Positions 32,411 through 44,500 of a stretch of DNA of 64,000 bases are shown here, piece after piece. Positions within the stretch are counted from its first letter, which is position 1. Each line of letters opens with the position of its first letter. Position numbers and translations under genes: made by a program. Under the pieces are notes generated by a model. That model was not told the DNA's origin. It searched no databases and worked only from the letters and a program-made list of their open reading frames with translations. The stretch is from Agapanthus africanus (taxonomy: Eukaryota > Streptophyta > Magnoliopsida > Asparagales > Amaryllidaceae): the NCBI GenBank assembly GCA_030015575.1, contig CM057346.1, positions 565,074,315 through 565,138,314 on the forward strand. Direction: 5' to 3'.

Positions 32411-34508
32411 CAACCCTACACCCTAGCCCTCCTCATTCAGAAATCCATTGCCAAAACTCTCTAAATTTTCTAAGTCCAAAAAGTTATAAAAGTGGAGTTA
32501 GCCAAGGTCAAAGTTCCGGCGACGTTTTGGAAAGAATCCGGCGACACCGCGACTTCCCGACGCCTTCAAAAGTTCTCTATACCTCTCCCCTCTCCTTTCA
32601 ATCAGTAAGTGCCCTCTCCACTACTCCATTTCTAATCTAAAACACACTCTTTTCAAAAATCGTCGGAAGCGGAGTTATTCCGACTTCCGATTCTCTTTTC
32701 TTTAAAAACTTAACTTTCCTTAAACAACAAATTAACCATCTCTTCTTATATCGTTTAACAAACATAATACAACATTTTCAACAATTTTCAATTCAAAATA
32801 ATATGTATTGCAACTTTTATTTCATTTTTACGGTAAAATACCATCAAGTTTACATACGACATTATTTTATCGTTTTGCTCTTATTACCTTTAGAAAACTC
32901 ACGGGGTAATGACCTATCTCATCACAACACTCATTCTTGACATAGCACGATGGCTTTTGGAACATTAGTTTGTGGGATAATTACAAGTTTACAATAAAAT
33001 ACCATAAACTATTATAAAACCGTATTCTTTAAATTGTCGTATTTAAATTCCATATGATTAAGTCCTTACAACCCATTTTGGGGAATCCGATTTGGTTGGT
33101 GCGGGTTATCGAACATCTATCGGACTAGTAGAGTGAGATGCAGACCTCCTCACGGAGCATACGATCTTGATGGAATTTTATTACAATTTTAACAAAAACG
33201 TGATTTCTATTTAATAAATAAATTCTATTTTTTATAAATATATATATATATATAAATATTATCAAAATATCTACTTTAAATATACAATATATATTCCATG
33301 TTTTCTAAATTAAAGGAATCACAAATTTCATGAAACTACCATTACAAATCAATACAATTCCAATATTACACTAAAATACCATATACAATGCAATCTAGGT
33401 TCTATTCACTAGAAAACTTCATATTATAAAATTTACATCCATGAAAACCATAAATACGATAAATAAATACTTAAGGTTTATTTTGAAAATATATCAACAC
33501 AATTTTTCATAAAACCCTCTCAAGTCATATTAATTTACAATAAGAACCCTAGTAAATATAGGTTTAAGCGGGACCAATTCTCTTGAGCCTCAGGGAACCG
33601 GAGAAAGTGGGTGTTTTTCCTATTTAAGGTAGACAACTAAAAGGGGGTTATCAATAGGTAATTGTCTTGGAAAAAAATACAAATCCTGCCGTCCATGTGC
33701 AACAGTTACCGATAACTCCAAAACTAATTCAGGACTTCAATTCTGTATAAGTGTCTGACTCAGTCAGAATCCCAGTCAAATCTGAAATCAATCCATCCTT
33801 GAATACACTTCAATTATAACTCCAACACAACATGAATCCATTATACCAGAATTTCCATCTATATCAATATAATTTGATTTGACCGAACCATGGATATTCA
33901 TTGACTTGATTACATGACTATCCGTTTACATCCTTCGGCAAGTCTTACATTTACAATTTACTACAAAACAATACAATCAATACAATAAGACATTACGAGG
34001 TTTAAAGGGGTAGACTGACACGGAATGTATTAAAAGTGGCACGAGATGGTCATTAAAAGACGTAACTATACATCCATTGCCGATGTTCCGTAGTTTTATC
34101 GATAGAGCCTTGTACTACGGGTTACCAAAGTTCACGGTGTAAGTTGGACTCCTCTCGTATACACTGGCATATTCTGTACCAAATTACAAACGACTACGTT
34201 AACATAACAACAATCAAACATTATACCAGTTACATCCTCTTATCTGTCTATTCTATGTCTATCTTTCTTTGGGACTTACCGAGCGATTGTTCGCTGACGA
34301 CATTCCTATTTCTCTTATTTTTTTGGAATGTTGTCAGGAGGATCCGACTCTGAGGAGTTCGAGACCAGCCAGAAACACTTGGAGCAGGCCACTGAGCAGC
34401 ACGATCATTAGGGTTTACTTGTACTCACTTTTCTTTCAGTTTATGTCATTGTGGCATTGCTTTCCATTATTGTATTTGCATTTTCAATTGTATTGTAAAG
34501 AAATGTTT

Positions 34509-34514
34509 AATAAA
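34509..34514 (+). terminator. Candidate poly(A) signal of solo LTR 3
   Basis: AATAAA in a T/A-rich tract about 155 bp before the LTR end. The equivalent in solo LTR 2 is AATAAA on the minus strand at 38051-38046. Confidence 0.5.
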
Positions 34515-36741
34515 TAAAAAAAGTTGTTCAATTATATCTCTTGTCATTTCTTCTTGTGTACATTTACTTTATATTGCATATTTACGCTTAGCGTGTTTAC
34601 TTCTGAGTAAATACGTAGCGGGCCAGTCACGTCTCTTCACCGTACACCGGAAAGTAAGGCGTGACAAGAAATGATACCGCTTAAGTCTATATTACTGTAG
34701 AGTCCTTAAAATATTGTCTGCATACTCGAGGGGGATTTTATGAAAATATGTTAATATTGTTTAAAAATAAGTCTCGGGATGATTTATAATATTTAGAGTT
34801 TTTATGAAGATATATTTTAGTTTTAGTGGTATTTTAATGATAAAATCTAGCTTTTGAAAACTTAAGATAATTTAATAGAAAACCTAATTTAAAACTTTAT
34901 TTTCTTTTAACTGGTTAGAGATTATAAATATTTGTAATATCCCGAAATAATATAACTTGTTATCTTTTCTTTATTTTTAATTTTTTTTTTAGAAATAGTT
35001 TTTTTTCTTTTTTTCTTTTCTAAAAACCACTTTTTATTTTGAGAACGCGCTCCATGAAGAGCTCAGTTCACACACACTAAATCCAAAATGTACGATAATC
35101 CACACCATTTTCAACAGGCCTCTCCTAAAGAGGGTTGTGAAGCGAAAATACGCAAAGGAAACTAAGGACTAAATTCCATATTTTAAACTTGAGTGTATTT
35201 TATTGCAACTTAGCCTGTTCACAATAACAGGTTCCATCCGATACATATTGGTCTGATAGTGGGCAGGAAAGCGGTGATGGTAAAGCTTAGATGAAATATA
35301 TTACATTTCCCAAATGTTTTAGTAGTCATCTCTAAATTTGTTCAGGAGCAAGAAGTTGAATTTTTTTTTAATCTTTAGAAATACAAACATGGTCAAAGTC
35401 TTCAACCATCCTTGATCTAAAATTAAACATTGTGAATGCAGGGAAATCTTATTCCATGCAAATTTCTCACAAATCGCTTTCAAGAAGCGCCACGGCATGA
35501 TCTTGTATTGAATTGTATTGAAGTACACGACTCTTCATTTAATCAGAACACAACCGCCACTTACCCCACAAAAGAAGAAAGCTCTTTCCTCATGACACAC
35601 TTTAGATTATAAGTATTATTTGCACATCGGTTGGTTAATTTAACAGTATGGTGAATTTCAAAGTAAAAATACATTTTACGAATTAGTTGTAAGAAAAATA
35701 CATAATGCTGACAGCAATCCTCAATACAATATCATAAATTTGAAATCACATACTGATATAGCTGATGCTATATATTCAAATTCATTTCATTGAGATATAT
35801 GAATTAAAACATGAAAACTCTATGATCTGGAAAGTTAATAAGAGAAAGGGGACCTTACCTAGTCGAAGGGAAAGAAAGAAGACAACGTCGATGTAGCGCG
35901 GTTAGGACATGAGAAAATATCGGAAATTCATTGTAGCATTTCGTCGAACACCTCCGGGCGCAATTTGAAACGTCCACGGATTGAAGATCCAAAGGCGTGG
36001 AAATGACCGTCTTCTCACGCGGACTCGGGCATGGCCTTGAAGCCTTGGTTCTTGGCCCGAAACGCGTCGAAGAGGCGAACAAAGGTCAATGGTTGATTTG
36101 GTGTCGTTGTTGGGGTTGCAGCTGCCGTTGCTGTTTTTTTTGTGACGACGTCGACGGGGATCGGATGCTCAGCCAAAAGAGAGTGGCCGGCCATGGTGTA
36201 TGGGGCTCGGTGATGCCGGGGTTGTATTTTTATTTTTATTTTTATTTTTTTGAGGGGAGAGAGATGTAGGTGATGGGAAAGAAAGAGAGTGAGGGGTCTC
36301 GTTTTTTAAAGAAGTAATGGAAGAGAGAGGTGATGAGGCCGGTTTAATTGAGAGGGGAATGAAGGGTCGTCGGTTCGCAAACGGAGAGACGCCCCTTATG
36401 TGAAGAAGAATGATGAACAGGGAGTAGAGAAAGAAAAGAAAGAAAAGAAAAGAGAGGCTTGGACTGTAAAAAGAAAAGCAAGAAAAATTCAAATGTGATA
36501 TGGCCTTGGTTTGGGTTTTGTTTTATAAAACATTTAGAGATGAAGGAATAAATAGTTAAGTGATTAACTAGTAAAAACGGGCTTTTTGGCTCATAGAAAA
36601 TAATAGGAAAAAAAGAGAGAGATGGATTAAATATTAATAGAAAACAAAAATATATGAAAGACACTAAAAACAAATAAATACAATAATTTATTGAAAAAAG
36701 ATAATACGAAGGTGTAGGAATTTTAGAGTCGTTACAAAATT

Positions 36742-37898
36742 TGTTGCAAAAGTAGTTATTAATATTGTGAAGGTGAATTTGAACATAATACCCCAAGCCA
36801 TCGTTGAAATCATTAAAGCCATGTTCGGTTATGTTATAAGTTATAAAAAAAGCTTTGTGGGTTAAGTGTAAAGCTATGGAAATGTTGTTCGGGGACTTCA
36901 CTACGTCTTATTCTGAACTGTCTAAGTTCATGGTAGTATTGCAGGCCACTAACCCTAATATTGTTGTTTAATAGGTGACTGTAACCGTTGAGCAGCGAAA
37001 GGAACAGTTTAGAAGGGTGTTTTGGGCATTCGGACCTAGCATCAAGGGTTTCAAATTCTGTCGGCCAATCATTAGTATCGATGGGACGTTTTTATATAGG
37101 AAATATAAAAGCACGTTATTGATTACAGTCATTCCAGATGCAAATGATCAGTTATTTCCGCTCGCATTTATCATAGTTGAATCAGAGAACGCGGAAAGTT
37201 GGTGTTAGTTTGTGAGCTGTATACGGATATTCGTAACAAACTGTATAGGGCTTTGTGTCATATCTGATCGTCACGCTGGGATTTTAAACACGATGAAGGA
37301 TCCACATCTTGGATGGACTGAACCACTTGCTCACCACCGAATCTGTATGTGACACTATGCAGTGAACTTTTACACAAAGTTTGGTAATATGCAGATGATG
37401 CGTAAACTGAAGGCGTTGCTACGGAGAATCAAATAAAAAAATTTGAAAAAGGAGTTAAAAGGATCAGAGATGTAAACCAAGAAATGGTTGGTTGGTTTGA
37501 TAAAGAACCTCATGAAAAGTGGGCCCTCGTATTCGATGAAGGCGGACGATATGGCATGATGACTACAAATTTATCGGAAATATTCAACTCCGTATTAAAG
37601 GGGGTTCGTAGTTTGCATGTTACGGCAATTGTGCAGTTTACATTCTACCGGTTAAATACTTATTTCACCGAGAGAAGGCACGTGGTACATCAGTACGTTG
37701 ATGATGGACAAATGTTGCCTCCAAGAGTTCAAGCAATCCTAGACAACTGGCGAGCCAAAGCAAACTGTCATGAAGTGACAAAGTTTCATGATCAACCAAG
37801 ATATTTTCAGTTAAGATCGGAACGGGGCAGGACGCAGATTGTTAACCTTACTAACCAGCCAATGTGTTTATGTGAGAAAATACAACTTTACCACCTTC
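36742..37898 (+). pseudogene. MULE transposase catalytic segment
   Basis: Resumes with IIPQAIVEIIKAMFGYVISY and KALWVKCKAMEMLFGDF (typical MuDR DNA-binding or linker region), then the DDE domain: SIDGTFLYRKYKSTLL (first Asp), FPLAFIIVESENAESW, VISDRHAGILNTM (second Asp) and the HYAVNF box. In 37484-37898 it reads TTNLSEIFNSVLKGVR, VQFTFYRLNTYF and the start of the SWIM zinc finger (CLCEKIQLYHLPYCHA). Stops or frame changes at about 36970, 37208 and 37435 inactivate it. Interrupted at 37904 by solo LTR 2, inside the SWIM motif. Confidence 0.87.
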
Positions 37899-37903
37899 CT
37901 TAC

Positions 37904-40900
37904 TGTCACGCCCCACTTCCCGGTTTACGGCGAAGTGGACGCGACGAGGTCCGCTACGTATATACTTTGAAGTACATACGCTAAGCGTATCTAAGCAATA
38001 TAAAAGTAAATCACAAGAGACAAGAGATATAGAAATAACAGCAACTTTATTAATAACATTCTTTTGTACAATGCATGAAATGTAAATACAACTGGAATGA
38101 AAAGCGATGCCTAAACAATGGCATAACAGGAAATGAAAGTACTGAATAGAACAAGGTATAATGTCTAGAGCTCGGGGTCTTCATGAAACTGCTCCAAGTC
38201 TTCACCGGTGGGCTCGATCTCTGCTGTGTCCAAAGCACCTGACGACATTCAAAGAAGAAAGAAATAGAATGTCGTCAGCGAACAGGTCACTCGGTAAGTC
38301 CCAAAGATAAAGAAGAATTAGAAAAGACAGAATAAGAGATATTTTCTAAAGAGATTGTAAAATATTGTAGAATATTATGTTAACGCTGTTGTTTGTAGCT
38401 TGGTACAGAAGAATGCCAGTGTATACGAGAGGGGTCTCTATATGCTAGAGACCAGGGCAAACGGAATGTACAAGGAACCGTTAAGCCACGGTTCAACAAC
38501 AACGGAATATAGGTTAGGTGTCTTAATCTGACCACCTCGTGCCACCTTTAACAGCTTCCATACCAATTTACCCCTTAAACCCCGTAGTGTTTTGATAGTA
38601 TTATTGTATTGTATTGTGTAAGTTGGATGACTGACCAAAACCATGATATCAGTAAACAGATTGTAACTGCATAATCAGGTAAATGGAATAACGAAATAAT
38701 GGATGTATATCCATGGTTTGATTCAGTCAAGATGTATAGAATGTTAACTGGATTCTGGGATTCATGTGTTCATATTGAGTTGGAATATCAAAGAATATAG
38801 ATTGACTTGAATCATATTCAAGTCAGAAATAATCAGACTCAAACCCGAGTCAGACTAAAAGAAATGTAAGTTGAAGTTCTATATTTGTTAGGGTCATTAT
38901 TGTAATTTATAAAACTTGAGGGGGTTTTATGTAAAAATACTTTTGTATAGTTTTCAAGATACACCTCAAGTATTTATTATTCGTCTTTATTGTTATAATA
39001 AGTATGATTTTATTTTATGATATTTCTAGTGAAAATATCCTAATTTCATAAATAAATGTATTAATTTGTAATATTGATTTATTTGAAATTCATGGTATTT
39101 TAATGTAACTTTTAATCTTGTAATTTTTAGGAAAAGGTGGAAATTTTATCTTATAATAAAATAGGTGTTTAAATGATAGATATACATATATAAGAATAAT
39201 TTTTAATAAATATTTTATTTTCCAAAAATCTCATTTTTCTTAAATGTCGTATTTTAAACCTTTCGAGACCGAATGCTCCTTGCGGAGGTCTGAATCTCGC
39301 ACTACTAAGCCCGAGGGTGCACGATAAATCATACTATCCCTAACGAGTTCCCCAAAGATGGGTTGTAGTGACGCTTTGCAAAGATTTAATAAATACTAGT
39401 CATTTAGAAAACGGTTTTATAAAGATAAGATATTTATTTGTAAAAGGTGTAAATTTCCGTATTTTAGATTCTAGGGTTTCCTAAGCCAACAAGCATATTT
39501 CTAAATAGTCTAAATGACAAGTCATTAGAAGCCTCAAATCGCTTCTTCACCGCCAATTGCGGCCAGGTAAGTGCCAGGTAAGTGGGAGGCTCTCCACTAC
39601 AAGTAGTGGCCCTAATTAAGTAACCACTTGCCTTAGACACACTTGCCTAGACACCACAAAGTCAGGTTTAGATAAACGATCGATGTCCACAACTTATCGT
39701 ATTTCCTATTAAAAGATATTGTTTTAAAATTGTATATAACTTAGAACTTTTAGAAAAGATTTTAATAAGAAAATTGTATTTTAATGTAAAATCTTGTTTT
39801 GTCGTATTCTAAATTTTCAAGGTAGCGTGTTATAATTACATATGAGTGTGTGAGGAGGTAGGTCATTACCTCGTGATCTACTTTAAGGTATAGCAATGTT
39901 AAAGGGTTAAATGTGATAAACTAAATATTGTGGTATTTAAGTGAAAGAATACGATATATTGAAAAGGCTATCATTTCATGTGTGAAAACTTGTTCAAATT
40001 AATTTTTGAGTGATTAGTAGTCAACATGAAGATGTTTAAGCATTATGGAATTGGTGATAAGTGAGATTTGATAGAAAACCGAATCGGAAATCGGGTTGTT
40101 CCGATTTCCGTCAGGTTTGAAAAGTCGTATTTTTATGAAAGAATAGAAAGGTAGAAATGTGGGACTTACGGGTTTGGACAATGCTAGAGAGTGAGAGGGA
40201 GGTAGAGGGTTTGCCGACGCGTCGAAACGTCATCGAGAGCTCCTAGCACGATCACCGGAAAGTCGCCGTCTTTCGCTCGTTTTCCGACGTACCAAGTTCT
40301 CTTGAGATTTTGGGAGAGTGGACTTAGAAAAAGTGATGAGAGGGTAGAGGGTATGGGGGGTTTATATAGGGTTAGGCTAGGTTAGGGTTTTAATAAAAAA
40401 ATATAAAAATATATATAAAATCATTAAAAATTCATTAAATATAGGAGTAAAAAGGATTTATTGGGCAATTTAAAACCGATCCAGGTATAATAAGTGTGCA
40501 GGAGGGTTGACCAAGTCATAACACAACTTTTCTATGTTGGTGACTCGGCCGTCCGGCCAAGTCCGGCCGGCGGCGCCGGACCGAGTCGGCCGAGTCACCG
40601 GCAGGCGGTGCCGAGTCAGGCCGAGTTACACCACCAGAGGCCGGGGAAACTTCGGGGGTACAATTTGGTATATTTACTTTTTGCTGTCCAGTACATATTT
40701 TGGGAGTTATGGCCTTTTGACCGTTGACTTCCAAAAGAAATTAAAACAAAATAAATACAAAAATAATGTGGGGCATGAGATTTGAACTCTAGTAGCTTGG
40801 TTCAGCAGTGCAAGCTATTACCAATGAGCTACAAGCTCCTTCTTGTAATTATTGTGGGAAAATAACTACTTAAAGTGGTAACAGCAACATTAAATACCCC

Positions 40901-41064
40901 AAGTATTACTTTAAATTTAAAACAATTTTATGTACACTAAAAATGAAGTTATTTAAAAACAAAATAATTACTTATATATATATTGGGCTCAGGTTAAAAT
41001 ACTCTTTTATGGATTTTTAAAAAAATTGTATAGAAAAGTGTATAGAAAAATTAGGGTTGTTACA
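37904..41064 (-). mobile_element. Solo LTR 2 (3161 bp)
   Basis: On the minus strand TGTAACAACCC...GGGGCGTGACA, with perfect TSD CTTAC (37899-37903 and 41065-41069). It carries a TATA box (40368-40361 minus), a poly(A) signal (38051-38046 minus) and a tRNA-like segment (40838-40770 minus). It splits the SWIM zinc finger of the MULE transposase. ORFs inside (for example 40494-40785) lie in a GC-rich patch (40545-40640) and show no domain. Confidence 0.9.
40770..40838 (-). other. tRNA-like sequence with A and B boxes in solo LTR 2
   Basis: On the minus strand TAGCTCATTGG (40831-40821) and GTTCAAATC (40787-40779), 44 bp apart, as in solo LTR 3 and in the same sense relative to the LTR. Confidence 0.65.
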
Positions 41065-41069
41065 CTTAC

Positions 41070-41474
41070 TCGTATGTTATGGCAGCTTGCGCATCACGGG
41101 CATTGGATTAGCGTGCCTACGTCGATATACACTATTCATCAAATTACTTGGCATCCACCTGGACACCTAATTTCTTTCTGATCCCCTACAAAGATTACTG
41201 GATTCCTTATCATGGCCCACTTATTATCCCTGATGAGTCTTTGCGAAGGAATAAGAAAGGTCGGCCGAAGTCATCACGGATTCGTAATGGCATGGATGCG
41301 AGGCAGGATAGAACATCATGTGCACGATGCAATATTTGTAATCAAGAGGGGCATAACATGCGTGGTTTCCCAAAACGCGGCGAAGCAGGAATTTATATTG
41401 AATATCTTAGTCATTTATGCTTCTTTATACTAACCACTTATAAAATTGTATTCGTATATGTTGCTTTATACTGT
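41070..41474 (+). pseudogene. MULE transposase C-terminal segment
   Basis: Follows solo LTR 2 and completes the SWIM region (MAACASR, YVDIHYSSNYLASTW), then PYHGPLIIPDESLRRNKKGRPKSSRI and a CCHC-type knuckle CNICNQEGHNMRGFPKR (final Cys replaced by Phe). These are standard C-terminal features of plant MuDR-type transposases. A stop at about 41108 breaks the frame. A T-rich tract ending TTTTTCAG at 41563-41570 suggests an intron before the PMD gene. Confidence 0.82.
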
Positions 41475-41582
41475 TAACACATATAGAATTCTATTCGTTG
41501 ATGTCTCTTTTAGATGTTCATTCTAAATTTTTCATGCAAATATTGATAATCGTTGACGTTGTTTTTCAGGTTCATCACACTG

Positions 41583-44500
41583 ATGCCTCCACGGATGCGT
41601 GGTGCCGGAGCTCCTGTTGGTAGAGCTGCTGGTAGTTGAGACGGTCGCGGTGGTCATGGACCTCCTGCTGTTGGTGGATCCCCTGTAAGTGGTCGTGGAG
41701 CTCCGATTCGTGGTCGTGGTCGTGGTAGGGATCAACCCACAGAGCAGGTGTATAGTAGGTCACATAGGATGCACACAGACGCTGCTGATCGGACACTCCT
41801 GACACTACAGCGGCAACATAGAGCATAAGCTGTTTGGGAGGTATGATAGTTTCAGATATTACTTTCCGTTCGCATGAGTACCTGCTTATGATAGATCAAA
41901 TACGCTCGTTATTAGTAGAGGTCGGCTTATATGGCGTTAGTCTCATTAGGAGTATTCCTCTAGATCATGCCCTCCTGACCCCGTTGATAGAGCGCTGAAG
42001 GCTAGAGACACATACTTTCCATCTACTGGTTGGTGAGATGACGCCTACACTGCAGGACACTAGCATGATACTAGGACTCCCAGTTGAGAGCAAAACAGTG
42101 ACTGGAACGGCACGACATGATTGGTCGATCTTTGTTGTAGAGTATTTGGGTGTCATACCAGCAGATGGTGTGATTCAGGGTTTACGCGTATAGTTCATTT
42201 GGTTGCGTGCGCAGTTTCTAGACACTATCACCCAGGATTCGTCAGAGCATCAGGTTTAGTGTTATGCGAGAGCTTATATTCTATCGCTCTTTGGGGGTCT
42301 CGTATTCCCGTCCTCCGCCAGCGACATGGTATCACTCTGGTATTTACCTTTCCTTACACATCTGATTGTTGTGCGCGCAGGAGCGTACAGCTGGGGTAAC
42401 GCAGTTCTTGCTTACTTATATCATGGGTTGTGTCGAGATTCCTTGGGTAGAACTGTAGGGTTGCTATGCACGCGCACAAGGTTTTACGAGGCATCAACCA
42501 TGCCCGATTTAAAAATTAGCCGTGCCGAACAACCCGAAGCCGGATCTTTAAACTAGAGATTAGGTGAAAACTAGCATGTTAACAACTTTAACACTAAGTG
42601 AGAGGAATTACAACCTTTGTAGATCCGGTCCTTCACTTCGTAAGCTCCGTGTTGTGGTCCATTCGCTGCGATCATCGGGTTCCGGACTCTCGAGAGGTTC
42701 CACGAAAAGAAAGATGCAGTCTTGCTTCCGATCTTCGATACAAAGATGATCTACCTTGAAGTTTCATTAACACAAGCTAGCACTCACTTAAATTGAGTGA
42801 ACACTCTCATCTAAAGGGCAAGAGAAGATGAGGATGATGAAGTAGGATTTTCTCTCTCTTTATTTATCTTTTTCTCACATATTTTCATCACAAATATCAA
42901 AGCAAGAAAGCTTTGTAAGCAAAGAAGAAGAAGGAAGAAGATGAACAATGTCATGAAACCTTTTATGATGAATAATGAAAGGATTAATATGATGAATAAT
43001 GCAACCATGGTCAACTAAACTCATATAAAGAATTAACTAGGGTTAGGGTTTGGGTTGAGTTAAAGCATGAGTCATAACAAAATATCTTTATCATTACAAA
43101 AAGAAACCTTCTAGAATCAACTAGAAGTGTTAACCCTAATCCAAACCCTAATCATGTTTAAACTCCACTAAACATGTTGCATTAGTTATCATATCATGTT
43201 ACAATATTATATATCACATATATAATATTTATCGTAACAAAATAAAGTAATACAATTAATATATATCGCATATATATCAATGTATTACACGAGTGAGAAA
43301 AAGAATCTTTTAGTGAGCTAATATTAGTTAATGTAATTTAATATATCATATATATTATTATACATTAAATTATCGAATCAACACTTGATCCGACAATCCG
43401 GCTATATCGCATATAACCGACTAATATTAATCCGTACCGATTCATCGAATCAACACTTGATCCGATGACCCGGCTGATATCATATATCGCGAGAATAGAA
43501 TACGGTATCTCATATCGCATTATCCTCGGTCCCGCACATATCACATATGTGCTCCTACTCCGTTTTGCCTGAGCCAAGAAACCTCTGTGTAGGACTCTAA
43601 AGAATCGTCAATACGCCAGCAGTAGGTGATGATCATATCAAACACTCACAATCTGCAAGCGGTCAGCTAAACGTAACAGCTACCCAGGTATTGAGCGCTC
43701 AGAAGATCAACAAGCAAGCCTGTACATTCTCCTGTGAATCCAAACAGTAACACTCCCGTACAGTCCGGTCTCGTCGTCTGATATGTCGCATATCTCGCCT
43801 AGGGGTGGTAAACGTCAGACCCCAGTAGCTCGATAAGTCGTGTCGATATAAGGTCTATAACAGTTCGAGAAACTACTGATAACACTTACCAGTAAATCTC
43901 AGCAACCCTGGCCAGGGATTTCCGGTTATAGCCAATCGAACACAGCACAACATCAACTCCCTATACCGGGAGAGACGAATCCCCTCCTATCACTCATTGC
44001 CTCCATGTGATTCGGGACTGTAGCCAAAAGCCACCTTTTTGCACGCCCTCTTGGACGTGGTATGATGGAAATCAAAGCACAGTGGGAATCATACAAGACT
44101 CTATGACGATCTCGGGTCAACAGACTACTCTGTACCAGTGTCACCGGAGAACTGCCATCTGACGTGAGGTATAATACCATCTGGGAGTTCTCGGCGAGTC
44201 CGTCCAGTGTACCCAGTCTCTACTGAGCACCCGTACACCATCCTTGATGTCAAACACCGATGGATATGTGATCATCCATCGCCCATCATATGGGTCAAGA
44301 TGCGTATACGCTAGTCTACTCTGGTGCATCGATGCCCTGTCTCGATAAACCCTCGACTAGGAACAGTTATAGGATGTACTCGTCGACTACCGTGGCCCCA
44401 CTAGTATGATCTCATCATAGTCCCAGTAGTCGAGTACATATCCTATGGGCTTTATCAACATGTAACATAGAGACAATCAGAGTACATGTTAAGATAAAGT

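Larger units (their letters stand above)
31857..34666 (+). mobile_element. Solo LTR 3 (2810 bp), nested in solo LTR 1
   Basis: TGTAACAATCCTG...GGCGTGACA with perfect TSD AGAAA (31852-31856, 34667-34671). Plus orientation is set by a TATA box at 32403, a poly(A) signal at 34509 and the typical TGTAAC LTR start. It aligns inversely with solo LTR 2. Open frames inside (for example 34144-34517) show no known domain. Confidence 0.9.
30496..36736 (-). mobile_element. Solo LTR 1 (3.4 kb net), containing nested solo LTR 3
   Basis: On the minus strand it runs TGTAACGACTC...GGGGTGTGACA, with perfect TSD AAATT (30491-30495 and 36737-36741). Removing the nested element 31857-34666 and one TSD leaves about 3.42 kb, similar to solo LTR 2. 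Shared landmarks include the GTCAGCGAAC...GGTAAATCCCC segment (about 30880). No protein domains or second LTR were found. The most diverged of the three copies, consistent with greatest age. Confidence 0.87.

Noticed and set aside
36344..36901. Minus-strand ORF of 185 codons rich in Phe, Ser and Leu
   Set aside because: Runs across the boundary of solo LTR 1 into the MULE gene and reflects T-rich sequence; no domain.
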